Source: Narthecium ossifragum | Lineage: Eukaryota; Streptophyta; Magnoliopsida; Dioscoreales; Nartheciaceae | DNA: 64,000 bases | Assembly: GCA_963920575.1 (NCBI GenBank) | Contig: OY986972.1 | Location: forward strand, 1,071,501-1,135,500 | Direction: 5' to 3' | Shown here: positions 1-11,366 of the stretch, piece after piece | Numbering within the stretch: position 1 is the stretch's first letter | How the letters are laid out: every line of letters begins with the position of its first letter | The notes under the pieces: generated by a model | The model's input: only the letters and a program-made list of their open reading frames with translations | Told to the model about the DNA's origin: nothing | Databases searched by the model: none | Position numbers and translations under genes: made by a program

Positions 1-235
1 TCATCTGGAAGCTCTGTTGCTATAACAAGTGTAGCGATTCATAGTAGCTAAGCATTTACGAGGAAAAGATGCAAACTCTGGCCGTTAGTTAACTCGACTT
101 TGCTGGAGAATATAGATGTAGCAATTAGTAATTTTCTCTTGATTATTATAGATGTAGACAATATTACCTTTTGTTTATACTCATTGGGAATTCATATTCT
201 GCAAAAAGTGATAAAGTCTCCTCAATTATTTACAG

Positions 236-1135
236 GTCTTTGTGGACACATTGATGAAGAAGGCATATGATAATTGGATGAATGTCATAGAATATGATGG
301 TAAAGCTCTTTCGAGCTTCAAGCGAAATAAGAAGACAATCGCATCCCTTGATGAAGCTCCTTCAGCTTCAACAAATTATCCAGCTTCCTATGATCAGCCA
401 GTCTCCCAATCACATTTGGCTAGCTCAATCCCTGCAGAGCAGCCTCCAGTTGATACAGGAATGACTGTTGGAGGTAGGGAAGTCCGAAGTTTCTTTGAGA
501 TTTGGATGTGGAATGTTGATGTATTCCTTGTTTCCTGAGAATTTCTCCCTTTCTATAAAGTGGGGTGAATTTGTTTCATTACTTGTGTGTTTTTGTTCAT
601 GTTGCTGAATATGGCCTGGTTTTATTCAGGAGGTGCCATAGCTGATGGTTACAATGGGAACCAAGTAACAAGATACTCAGCTCAAGCTCAGCAGGTGGTC
701 TCCAACAGCCACTTGCCTTATGAGAGCAGTTCATTTGACCCCCAGAGCCAGTTCATTGGTTCTTCCAACCAATCTCAATTCACGGGGAATGATAGCATGG
801 GTCTGGCACTAGGCCGACCGGAGCAGGCAAGCGTGGGATTCCAGCCCTTGGGCCAGTCCATGCAGTCATCAAACCTTGGTTCCTATGACGATTGGACCCC
901 GCCAGCGGGATACCCGTGCTGTAGATGATTTCATCTCGGAGGATGACATCCGTATGCGAAGCCATGAATTGCTTGAGAATGAAGACATGCAACAATTGCT
1001 TCGTGTCTTCAGCATGGGTGGAGCTGGGACTTTGACTGAGGAAGGATATGGTTATGGACCATCGTACATGCCTTCCCCATGCCCAACCCTCAACTTTGAT
1101 GATTATCGGAGTCGTTCATCGGGTAAAGCTGTGGT
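236..1135 (+). CDS. CBP60-family calmodulin-binding protein, 3' part, frameshifted and cut by gap
   Basis: This is the C-terminal half of a plant CALMODULIN-BINDING PROTEIN 60 family member, a nuclear family of DNA-binding, calmodulin-responsive regulators. Two exons are readable. The first runs 236-473 after a TACAG acceptor and encodes the family segment VFVDTLMKKAYDNWMNVIEY. The second starts at 630 after TTTATTCAG, in compatible phase, and encodes the low-complexity linker and then the conserved tail ISEDDIRMRSHELLENEDMQ followed by LLRVFSMGG. The frame breaks near 905: the reading through SYDDWTPP runs into a stop at 926-928, while the conserved tail lies in the next frame. Removing one base near 905 restores the family reading, so a one-base insertion is the simplest reading. 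The last exon, which in most members carries the C-terminal calmodulin-binding helix, would fall in the N gap at 1136-1335. The upstream exons lie outside the window. Confidence 0.85.
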
Positions 1136-1335
1136 NNNNNNNNNNNNNNNNNNNNNNNNNNNNNNNNNNNNNNNNNNNNNNNNNNNNNNNNNNNNNNNNN
1201 NNNNNNNNNNNNNNNNNNNNNNNNNNNNNNNNNNNNNNNNNNNNNNNNNNNNNNNNNNNNNNNNNNNNNNNNNNNNNNNNNNNNNNNNNNNNNNNNNNNN
1301 NNNNNNNNNNNNNNNNNNNNNNNNNNNNNNNNNNN
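1136..1335. other. Assembly gap (200 N)
   Basis: Exactly 200 consecutive N bases, probably a fixed-size placeholder. The gap follows SSGKAVV of the CBP60 gene, so the final exon is missing or interrupted. The 210 bases after it (1336-1545) are AT-rich and show no recognisable CBP60 ending. Confidence 0.99.
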
Positions 1336-1545
1336 GTATGGGGTCCTATTATGTAAAAAAAAAAACATACCTAAAGCGTAAAAAGTGAATATGTCTTATT
1401 TGGTAAAAAGTTATGATTTGTGATTGTTTATATGAGATTATGTTATTGGAAGAATAATTTTCTGGTTTAGTAGGTTATTAAATAAAAATTGAGCTTTTTA
1501 ATCCTGGCTAAAAACATTTATGGATAGAAAAGGTTAGTGACAAAA

Positions 1546-1618
1546 CACGCCCAGTGGGACTCGAACCCACAATCGCCTGATTAGAAGTCAGACGCCTTAT
1601 CCGTTAGGCCATGGGCGC
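1546..1618 (-). tRNA. tRNA-Arg (anticodon UCU)
   Basis: Read on the minus strand this is a complete 73-nt cloverleaf. The acceptor stem is GCGCCCA with TGGGCGT (one G:U pair), the D-arm holds the A box TGGCCTAACGG, and the T-arm holds the B box GGTTCGAGTCC. The anticodon stem pairs TCTGA with TCAGG around loop CTTCTAA, giving anticodon TCT, which reads AGA. The discriminator base is G, and a TTTT polymerase III terminator follows within about five bases. No intron is present. It looks like a normal cytosolic nuclear tRNA. Confidence 0.96.
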
Positions 1619-1717
1619 TTCATTGACCAGTGTTTGTCTATTTATGGATCTATAATTCATAACCTATTTCTTGGCTTCACACATCGCGTATTGACATACT
1701 GTTCAGTTAAAGGGCAG

Positions 1718-2426
1718 TAGGTTGACAATGGGGCGGATTGGCACATATTTTTCCACTCCATCAGAATTCAGAAGAAAACTTGATCCAAACCCGCCCCGTT
1801 ACCCATTACGGGGAGAAACTTTTGTCATATCCCCATTCCATTAAAAATACAACCACCCTTCCCCACCACACCTCAACCCGCCCCATCTCACCTCACAATT
1901 TAAAAAAGAAGTCAATAAATAAATGTTAATAAATCAAAATTAGACTTAAAACATAAAAAAACAATCCAATTTTATATTGAAGTGTGGTCACATAGGAAAA
2001 AAGAACTCTGATTTTTTATATTATTTTCATACAACCCACTACAATATGAAATATAAATGCGAGAACTAAATTTAGCATAAATTTAAATTTAAATGATAAA
2101 ATTATATATAGATACAATAAAAGCAACACATAAAGAGATAATAACCCAATAGGTGTCTTTTATGTTTAGTACCAATGATGTTGGATAAATAAGTATTACA
2201 ATATGCGATTAGCTTATATATATGACAACAATTAATTAAAACAAATATCTCATAACTCGACTTTCCTTGGGTAGGATAATATATACGGGATGGGTTGTCC
2301 CTGTCCGATATCTCTAACTGGTTTGCCCTTTTTAACCTTACCGAACCCATCAACCCGGTAATCAACCCATTTACCCGACCGGGTCGAATGGGTAGCCCCA
2401 TTTAGCCACCCCATTGCCATCCCCTA
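1718..2426. mobile_element. Non-autonomous hAT-like element (old)
   Basis: The ends are imperfect inverted repeats: TAGGTTGACAATGGGGCGG on the left against TAGGGGATGGCAATGGGGTGG read inward from the right. The interior is AT-rich with no transposase. The flanking 8-mers (aagggcag and agtgtcag) agree at 5 of 8 positions, as expected for a decayed hAT target duplication. Its termini resemble those of the better preserved element at 46944-47448, so the two are probably related. Confidence 0.6.
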
Positions 2427-3567
2427 AGTGTCAGGGGTTGGAGCCGCGAGAAAATTTTATTCTCTTATTTTTCCCCGGGAGACTAAGCACCCTAAGCACC
2501 ATATATGTTGTGATTTGCTATTGGGTGAATACTTGAATGAAAGGTCCATGTTGACATACAAACTTTTTTTCCTCTTTACTTTTGAGTCCTGATTAGCATC
2601 TGATTTCCTCAAGACTGAACTGAATATAGAACTTTGAATTGGATATAACCATTTCAGAATAATCCAAAAGTATTGTGAGATGTTGGAGGAAATTGAAGGA
2701 CTATGCATTAACTATTGCGTTCCAAATGGATCTTGCTGATCTATGTCATGTCATTTTTGGATGGCACCCGGATTAATGGAGCAAAGAGGCTATGACATAA
2801 TGATGAGTTATGCTTGTACCAATTAGAGGTCCTGCTTATACCAGTGAAGCCTGAGCCTTCAAGTCTTCAATGTCAAAGTTCCAGTTGCTGATTCCTCTAT
2901 TATATTCGTTCTACAAACAATATAAACCATCGTCTAGAATTCCCGATACTCAAAATTAATGGGGCGATTAGCAATGGAGAAACCCCTAGACCAAAGCAAT
3001 TGAGAACAGATGATGAATGATTTGTATTGTGAACCATCTCCTACCTGAAGCAACTGTTGTAGGCAGGTAGGTCAGTTCCTTCCACTATCACCAAATCAGT
3101 TTACAAAGTGGTCAGAAAAGGCATAAGTTTTACAAACACATAAAGGTGTAAAACACAAGAGGAAAATACCTCATGAAATAAGTGAATCAAATCACCAAGA
3201 CCAAACTGCAAGAAACTTCAAATATCAAGTGAAGAAATGTTACCCACTTGAAGAACAAATTTACAGATTTTTGTGACACCAAAAAACAGAATTTTCTTAA
3301 ACCAAAGGCCGCCAAATTGTCTTCTTGCCGAGCCAACCCAGATGAGAGGAACCCCCTCCAAAAATGACAAAAGCTGCTTGTTATGTGGCTGCCAAATTTC
3401 TTTTCTTGAAAACTCCAAACCAATCCTTGGGTATGCCAAGAGTCACGCATGGGTAAGCCACCAACATTAAAGCCCATGTGCTAACCGAGGTGCATGCCAA
3501 AATTAACAAAAACTATACTTAATAAATTGATGAGTCCCACAATCGAGGGAAACCCAACACCTCGCTA
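2427..3567. other. Gene-free stretch with a protein-kinase relic
   Basis: No intact gene is visible. At about 2755-2805 a short plus-strand reading gives FWMAPGLMEQRGYDIM, resembling the APE region of Ser/Thr kinases (WMAPEVMEQ-GYD). It stands alone and has a sister copy at 4289-4354. The remainder is AT-rich and shows no support for genes. Confidence 0.4.
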
Positions 3568-3880
3568 TAGTTATTTGAAAGTTTGGAATTTAACCATCGA
3601 TGGATCCGGATGGTTTCATGAAGATTTAAATGTTTGCAAGAAAAAATCTACTATTAGATTTAAAAACATCCCCAGCCCATCATCATTTACAAAACCTAAA
3701 CCTATTTAGGGTCACCTGTGTGATCCTGTCATCTAGAGTTGGAATTTGATCGCTGGCTCCCTATCTCCTACCTCAATTTTGAGTTCGCGAGGAAGACGTT
3801 TTCTTATATAGCTAGAAATGGAGCTGTAGCGGGGGTATTACCTCACATCGAGGAGGAAGAAGCGAGGAGAGGTTGGAGAT
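3568..3880 (+). repeat. 313-bp duplicate of a promoter/5' leader (copy 1)
   Basis: This 313-bp block is nearly identical to 14677-14989 with equal length and only scattered substitutions. Both copies contain a TATA-like TTCTTATATAGC and end GGTTGGAGAT. In the second copy the block leads straight into the start of a DUF506 protein. Here the similarity stops abruptly at TGTTGGGCTTACTATC, which looks like the first bases of an LTR. It is therefore a promoter and leader cut off from its coding region. Confidence 0.85.
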
Positions 3881-6795
3881 TGTTGGGCTTACTATCACTA
3901 ATGGGCTAGTCCCATGAGAAGTGTTCATACCTTATTAATGGGTGTTGGACATGGGCCTTTCTTATAAGACTTTTATACATATGTTGATGTATGATGGTAG
4001 TGTGTAGTAGCCTCATATATAATGAGAGAGACTTAAGTAGAGTGTCATGTTGTCTGGTTAAGGGTTGGGAGAAAAAGAGTTAGAGATATTGGGTTCCAAA
4101 AGGATCTTGCTGATCGATGTTAAGCACAATTTATTTTTTACATCTTAGTTTGCCTCCGATGTTTTGAAGACACCAGCACTGCTGGTACGGATTATGCATT
4201 GTTAGGAGGAGTCTTCATTGATCCTATAGCTATGTTTCTTACTTTACAATGCGGTTATTGCAAGCTGAATGTATCATTTATTCTTAATCTATGTCATGTC
4301 ATTTTAGGATGGCACCCGAAGTAATGGAGCAAAGAGGCTATGACATAATGTCGAGGTTTTTACTTTAAAAACTTTTTTTGTTGTATTGAAACCCTCTTTC
4401 CTTGTCAAATAAAATTGCTGAATAAGAACGTGTTAATGCAGGTGTGAACAATGACTTTTGAGTGCTGAGGATGGTAGAATTAGGGTAGAAAGTACAGCCT
4501 ATACAGCTAATCAAGCAAGCTAGAAAGAGTCCTGAGGATTTCATCTACGTACCCTATTTTACGTTCTAACCCAATTGTACATAATGGTTTGACATTTGTG
4601 GTTAGGTAGCTGTGTATAGCGCGTATACAACTGTATTTGTTTGCTTTGAATGCACTTGATCTCCAATGGAGTTAGCCATTGCCTTTTCTTCTCCTTTCAA
4701 AGATTACTACTCCTTGGTTAATGAATTCAAGGACCCACTATTGGAACATTGGATGAGAGTAGAGATGAAAGGAAGCGAGATCCAACCCAAGAATCACAAT
4801 ATGCCATTCATTTTTATCACAGGATGAACCTGAAATGCAATTTCCTTGAGTTACAACAGAGAATCTGATGTTTTCAATTTCACAGCTCAAACTTTTGTTC
4901 ATTGAACCTCAGGAAACAGAAATGATAGATGTTTGAGTGAAATTGTTCCAGAAAAGTACAAGAAGAATGGACCTTGGGGACAGAAGAAAAATAATAAGAA
5001 TGTGCATATGGCCATGCTGTTGGCTTTGGAGATGCTTCTAGCAAGAGATACTGTAGCTTCTGTTTCCATCCTCTCCGATACTACTTTCAGCTTCTGCTTC
5101 AGCAGTAACACTTATGGATTTCACAGTCTCTTCATTCCTCCGGTGGTTCGTTCTCGGCCACTGCAAGATGCAAGCATTTGGAAAAGTTGTGAATGTTAAT
5201 TGTTATGTCTCAGAGAACAATTGAAGTGATCTTAAAAAGTTGAGAAGAGCAATTCAAGTTATCCTAGTTTTCTACCCATGATATGCATTTTGATCAAGTG
5301 GAGCAATTGGTTATACCTTACCATCTATGGCAGTGTAAAACCAACTTCACATACTATTAACCCTTCCAATCCATCATAAGGTGCTTCTCAAACTGTCCTT
5401 CAGTTCCTTTTGGTGCCTTCTGCTCCGCTTGACGGACATTTCAAATCCACTTGATGGACATTTCAAAGGACTACCTGGATTGATTTCAGTGGAATTCAAG
5501 ACGTTGCAAAAGTTGCACGCAAGTTTTATACATCTGCAGAATAAGCATTTTCCTGTGGAAAGGATGTTTGCAAAGAATGAGCATTTATGTATGGCAGATT
5601 GATAGATTTATTTGCTACAGGAAAAACAAATTGCAAGATAAAAGTAATGTGCAGTCCAGCTCAAAACCCCAAGCTATTATATCATCATGAAAAAGGTTTG
5701 GAAACCTGCAGTTCAATGCAGATTGTCCTAAAACAGTAACATCTAATTAAAGAGAAGAAATCAAAGCGCAAAAAGATATAAATTAGTTTGAGGTGAATAA
5801 GATGCAATTCATAGATGGAAACCTACAATCTTATCTAACATACCTATAAAAGTCTAACGAATTCACTTGCATGCATTTTTAGCAAACTGATTGAGTCACA
5901 AACAATACCAGTTGGAGTGTCACTATCAATATCCACATGCAAAATGATCCGAGGTTAGGCTTTTCAAAAAACCAGAAGAAGCATCTCCCTTCAGCATCTG
6001 GAGTTCCATGCCAAATCAAATTTCTTTAAGAGTTACTAATGTTTTACTATTTACGAGTTCACGGATTTTGTTCTTCGATATATGCATAGAGGTGAGAAGC
6101 GCCATACCTCTTCAAATCTGATATTAAAACAGGCATCCAAATCGCAGGAGATTGCCCACCACTTTGCATGCAGGAATTCAAATCAAAATGCTTTCAAAAG
6201 ATGTTCGATGATTGATGCTCATTGACAACTATCTGAGCACTCTCCCGAGAACAGTTGCTGGTATATTCCCCCTGATTAACAGGGCAGTTGTGCTTATATA
6301 AAAGCAACATTAGTAGTTATATCTCCAGAGGACATTAACCATCGCCAGTTTAGTTTTATCATTCCTGTGACGGAAACACCACCGACTACTTCCATGAATA
6401 GGGAGTTACATAACAGGGAGCGGAGCAAATTACTGCGAGACAAGGAAAGAGGGATGTTAGTTTGATGATTTGATATAGAAGGCCATTTTAAAGTTCAACC
6501 GATAGACAAGAATCCAGGAATACTGTGATTAGAAACAAGATCTCAGCAGCTAATTTATATAGCAAGCAATCAATTTCCTAGCTTAAAAGCTCAATTAATC
6601 AACAAAAAAAGAATCAGAATATAGATATATGTGTAAATTGAGGAGGTTATTTACTGACCAGTAAGAAGAGTATCCAATAGTGGCGGCGATGTAGCTAAGG
6701 CCAAGCTAGTGAAATGATGTCTCTGTTTCTTCTCTTCACGGAAAAAAAAAGATACATTGAGGGAGGGAAGCATAGAAACCACTGGCAGGATCTAA
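3881..6795. other. Gene-free stretch with LTR-like start and second kinase relic
   Basis: The segment opens with TGTTGGGCTTACTATC, typical of a Copia-type LTR start; no matching end was found, so it is a fragment. At 4289-4354 a second kinase relic reads FRMAPEVMEQRGYDIMS. It and its upstream flank (4091-4115) resemble 2719-2805, but here about 170 bp lie between the two matching parts. The ORFs around 4900-5200 show no family resemblance. From 5600 to 6795 I see no genes; this is 3' flank of the NLR gene. Confidence 0.45.
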
Positions 6796-9700
6796 TTAGT
6801 ATATCATGACACGGTTGATGTGGGAAATTTTGTGCCAATCAGGTCCCGTTTCCTTTTGGCAGTGCTCCTTCAATACTGGATGGCATTCTCCCATAACCAA
6901 ATCTGTGAGGGAGGTGGGCAGGCCCTTCTCTGGCAGCGACTGGATCTCTGAGCAGTCGGATGTATACAACTCTTGGAGGGAGGAAAGAGTGTGCAGTTCT
7001 GGTGGGAGGGAAAGAAGATTCTTACAGTCAAAGATATGTAGGGTTTGCAGGGAGGTGAGATCTTGCAATACAGCTTGCTCCTCAGCACCACTAAACATAG
7101 CAGATTGCAAAGATTCTACTATGCTTAGTCTTAAGAGGAATCGCAGTCTTCCTCTTAGAGGCTGCAACGTGAGCATAGATGTATCGTCGACTATGAGCTC
7201 AACGAGAGACGGGAACGCATCCTCCCGATCATCATCCCCTTGGGCGGGATGCAGCTGTGAGGATGCTGCAGCCAGCACCAGCTTCGGGCACTTCCTTATG
7301 TCGAGTCTCCCGAGCGATGGAAGAGCTTGTAGTCCTTCCAACGTCATCAACTCTTGACAGTCCTGAAGAGACAACACCTCAAGTGCTGTCAGCTGACGCA
7401 TCACCTCTCTCGGGAGGGATGTTATGTGCGGGCAGTCTGCTATCCTCAAATAGGTCAGAGAGGTGAGGTTCAGCAAGCACCTTGGGATCCATCTGATGAG
7501 TTGGCCACATGATAAGAAATGAAGTAATTTCAGGGATGAGGGAAGGAGCTGGATGTTGTTGTTGTTACCACCACCACCTCCACCACCACCACCATGATGA
7601 TCTTCTTCTTCATCCACCTGCTGCTGCGCCAGAACCAAGGAGGATCCGAGCTTGGGGCACTTCCTGATTTCCAAACTCTCCAGAGAGACGAGTTGTTTTA
7701 ACCTCTCGACTGGCATAGAGGTCAATTCTTCGCAATAGTCGATGCTCAGTGTCGCAAGTGACACAGGAAGGTGGATTGATATATTTCTCAGTTTCGGGCA
7801 GTTTTCAATTGTAAGCACGCGCAGAAGAGGGAAAAATGGGACGTCGCATTCTCCTTCTCCTCCTCCAGACCACTCTTCCCATCCTTCCATGTGATAGAAT
7901 TCTAGCTCCTCAAGTGATGGAAAGCCCTTGAATAATTCATCATCAATTTTCTTCATTGCTGGAATCGATCTGAAACTCAGAGACTTGAGGTAGGGCAGCT
8001 GTCCAACCACTAGAACTAGACGTTCCCAGCAGTCCAAGCTTCTACAATTCGCCAACCGCAAACTATTCAGATTTGAGAGGTGTGGTATCCATCGATTTTA
8101 AGGGATTTGATATTGAGAGGTGGTTCCAAGCCTTCAAGGACCTCTTCATCGTTGATCGGCAAGTTGGGGTCGGGGTCGTCGCTCCAACGAGATAACCATG
8201 ACCATGACAGCTTTAATGCATCAATGTGAAGTTTGTCTCTCAGGTTAGCACCGCTGATGGCCTCGTTCTTGTTCTCCACATTCTCGAGATTGCTTATTCG
8301 AAGACGCCCACGGAGCTGATTCATATCCCTCAATTCTATGATCTTGTGCCCGTTTTCTCTTTTCACTGCATAGTTGTTTAGTTCTTGGAGAGAGGTGAGC
8401 TTTCCTATTCCTCCTATTTGGGAAATCACCTCATCTGCTGCACTTAGATGTCTCAAGGAAATCAAGTTGGAGATGTCACCTGGCACCCTCTTAATTGGAC
8501 ACCCGGATACATCTAGAACTTGCAGATTGTAAAGATGACACAAAGATTCTGGCAACATCACCATACCGAAAATATAAGAGACATCCAAGTACCGGAGATG
8601 CTTCAGGTTTCCAATGCTCTCAGGCAACTCCTTCAAACCACAATCCTGAAGAACCAACACCCGTATGCTTGTTAGTTCACCTAACAACTCATGCAAAGCC
8701 TGACTACTGTTATGATCAAGTCTAGCTGTACCACGGGGGAGGACAAGGGTTCGTAGCTTCTTAAGCTCACACATATTTTTTAACTTCCACAGCTTCCACT
8801 CATTTGTATATATTGATAGATGGCGAATTGTACATGGGATGCTTTCTGACTTGACATCCTCTATTCTGCGACATTCTTTGTTCGAGACATACTGGGCCAT
8901 ATCATGTAACAAGTCATGAATTACAAAGACATACTTCATATCGTTTTGTTGTTGAAAGAATGATCTGAACACTAGGTCTTGGAAATAATGGCTGCCGACA
9001 TCTTCCGGTCGCTTGCTTGCATTGGCCTTAATGAAACCTTGTGCCACCCACATCTTCACTAGCCGATATTCTCCGAACTGATGGTTCTTGGGAAACAATG
9101 AACAATAAGAAAAGCATTGCTTCAAGTGCCCAGGCAGCTGCCTATAGCTCAGCTCCAACACTGGCATAATGTCATTTTGGTCATGTCGGAGTTGCCATAT
9201 TTCACTATCCATAATGCTTTCCCAGTGCTTTTTATCAAATCGATCACTTAACAAGCTTCCCAGTGTCTTTGCAGCCAAAGGTGATCCCCTCAAACGCTTT
9301 GCTATTGCCTTACCAATTGCCACCAGCTTTGGATGGTTTTCATGACTCCTACCACCGAATGCGCAACTTCTGAAAAATTCCCAGTAGTCTTCGTCAGCCA
9401 AGCCCTCCAAAGGTACAGGATCCATAGTGCATATAATGTTGGCAATTTTCTCAGATCGAGTCGTCACCAAGATTTTGCTTTCTTGGGACCCAAATGCTAA
9501 TGGGGCACATAGTTTCTCCCACTTAGCGCGATCCTCGCTCCAAAGATCATCAAGGACGAGTAGAAATCTCTTTTGTAGAATTTTCTCCTTTAGTGTTTGT
9601 TGGAGCGCATCCAAGCTTTCATTATTCTTCTGTGTTTGTTGGAGCACATCCAAGCTTTCAGTATTCTCGGATCTCTGTTTGCATGCCTTTATGATGTCGC

Positions 9701-10696
9701 TCGTCAACCGTTTCACATCAAAGTTTTCAGAGACACAGACCCACATCTTCAACTCAAAATGATTATGTATGGTGTCGTGGTTGTACACATGTTGAGCCAA
9801 AGTAGTCTTGCCCGCTCCTCCCAAACCAACTATTGGGAGGACTCTTGGATTCTTCATATTTTTAGACCCGGATCCTTCTTCAACCGAATTCAGCAACAAA
9901 TCTATTATCTTTTGAATCTCTTCATCTCGACCAACAAATTGATCAGATATGGGAGGGAAAGAGCTGGTCTCTCTCTCTCTCTCAGGACTCCCTTGTAGTG
10001 TTGCAGTGACATCCGCTGACAACATGGCGAGAATAGGACTCAACTCATCAGCAACCATATCTAACCTCGCCCGGATCTCGCTCACCTTACTTGCATCATC
10101 AACAGCATTCAGACTTTGCAACTTCTTGCCCTCAGCCAGCTGAAAAGCTCAAGTAATCAATAAAAAAAGTAATAAAAAAAAAATCAGCGGACTTAAAAGA
10201 TTATTTAGGATTTCTAAGAGATCGTTTGGATATCGAGGACAAGTATACATATCCAAACACTTTTCTTTAAATTCTACTTAACTACCTTTAATGTTTATAT
10301 AATCTTTATTTTATTTACGATACAAACTTATCCCATCCTCCGGGTCTTATTAGGAGCTAGAAAATAGAGGAAATCACTTGCCTGGGGGTAATCGCTCTCC
10401 ATCTTCACCCTTAAGACCTCGTACTCGAACTCCTCCAGCAAATCCTCGGCATCATATGCGGCATCCTTGAGTTCCCGGAGCAGCTCGTCGAGGCAGCCGC
10501 TACCTTCCACCCGCTTCCCCTCGGCGATGCGGAGGCGGGCGTCGATCTTAACCAGGGAACTCCTCAGCTTCCTTATGTCGTCCTGAAGGCCTGTCTGCAG
10601 CCCGTACTGCCTCACGGCCTGCGAGCTGACCAACTCCACCAGCCTCTTGATGGCGCCGGAAGCAAACCATCCTCCGATCGTCAATCCGGTCGACAT
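6796..10696 (-). CDS. CC-NB-LRR (CNL) disease resistance protein, RGA type, frameshifted in the LRR
   Basis: A cytoplasmic immune receptor of the CNL class. Exon 1 is 10696-10382 (105 codons, coiled-coil domain with a DAEDLLEEF EDVID-type motif); the in-frame GTG upstream at 10723 was not used. Exon 2 is 10139-6796. NB-ARC motifs run in order: P-loop GLGGAGKTTLAQ, RNBS-A FELKMWVCVSENFDV, kinase-2 FLLVLDDLW (final W typical of CNLs), RNBS-B ILVTTRSEK, a variant GLPL as GSPLAAKTL, RNBS-D CFSYCSLFP, and IHDLLHDMA for MHD. Leucine-rich repeats follow to a family-typical end, CQKETGPDWHKISHI. The intron donor is GC, not GT; it is the phase-compatible choice. A frame break near 8070-8076 causes a stop at 8067; one missing A in the short A run explains it. 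As read, translation stops after about 795 residues and leaves a 421-codon LRR tail in another frame. Pseudogene and sequence error are both possible. Confidence 0.88.
7556..7625 (-). repeat. Compound trinucleotide microsatellite inside the LRR coding region
   Basis: Runs of GTT, ACC/CAC, ATG/ATC and TTC-type triplets on the plus strand encode DEEEDHH, nine Gly and four Asn on the minus strand. This low-complexity loop interrupts the leucine-rich repeats without breaking the frame, and is not a usual part of RGA-type LRR domains. Confidence 0.85.
9594..9672 (-). repeat. 39-bp in-frame tandem duplication inside the NB-ARC domain
   Basis: Two near-identical 39-bp units encode ESLDVLQQTQKNN and ESLDALQQTLKEK in succession. 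They lie between RNBS-A and kinase-2, add 13 codons and keep the frame. The duplicated region corresponds to a variable helix, so the domain could tolerate it. Confidence 0.85.
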
Positions 10697-11297
10697 TTTC
10701 GCACACAAAAAACTTGCCTCCACCTTCTACTCTTCTGAATTCTCTCTCTTGACAACAGTGTGATGCAGCAAGCAATAATACCAAACAGAGTGGGTTGATG
10801 ATAGACTTGAGGAAGGTGCGCTCGCTGGTTCTCGTCGATCGACTAAAGAAAACCATTAGGGGCCAAGATTCCACATCATTTGCATTAAAAAATGGCACCG
10901 TGACAAAGGCTTCACATATATTTAAAAGACTGGAGGAACCTTCGAGGAAGCTATCTGGATGCATTCCCTGTATTAAACTAAAGACTCCATTATTAGCAAG
11001 CTAGCGTATAGTATAGAAATCCACTGCAGAGAGGGTCCAGCGCCTTCGAGCCTACCTACTCCACCCGCGTATTAAGTTAAGGCCCACCAAAATAATTCAA
11101 GCTGTAAGGCTCCATTAGTTTATAGAAAACAGAACATCAATCAGAGAGCTGGGACCAAAAAAAAATAAAAAAATTTCAATTACATCATCAATTACCACAT
11201 CACAAAAATTTTATATCAGCCAAATATTTTTTTTGTCAACTTACAAACAAGCATTTCTAGTCTATAAATTTCAAGATCAAAAAGAAGAAAGAAAACA

Positions 11298-11328
<31 letters not shown>

Positions 11329-11366
11329 GCAAAAGAACGAACACATCTAGCACAGCTTCATGAAGA
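10697..11366. other. Intergenic: NLR 5' flank and RLK 3' flank, with (TA)n
   Basis: This holds the upstream region of the NLR gene and the downstream region of the kinase gene; both are on the minus strand, with about 670 bases between their coding ends. A (TA)n run lies at about 11305-11328. No further gene or clear promoter element is visible. Confidence 0.6.

Noticed and set aside
876..1388. 170-codon ORF reading through the N gap
   Set aside because: The gap is not sequence; the part before it is the shifted frame of the CBP60 exon.
4899..5199. Overlapping 70- and 88-codon ORFs on opposite strands
   Set aside because: No family motif, no convincing splice partners; kept as non-coding.
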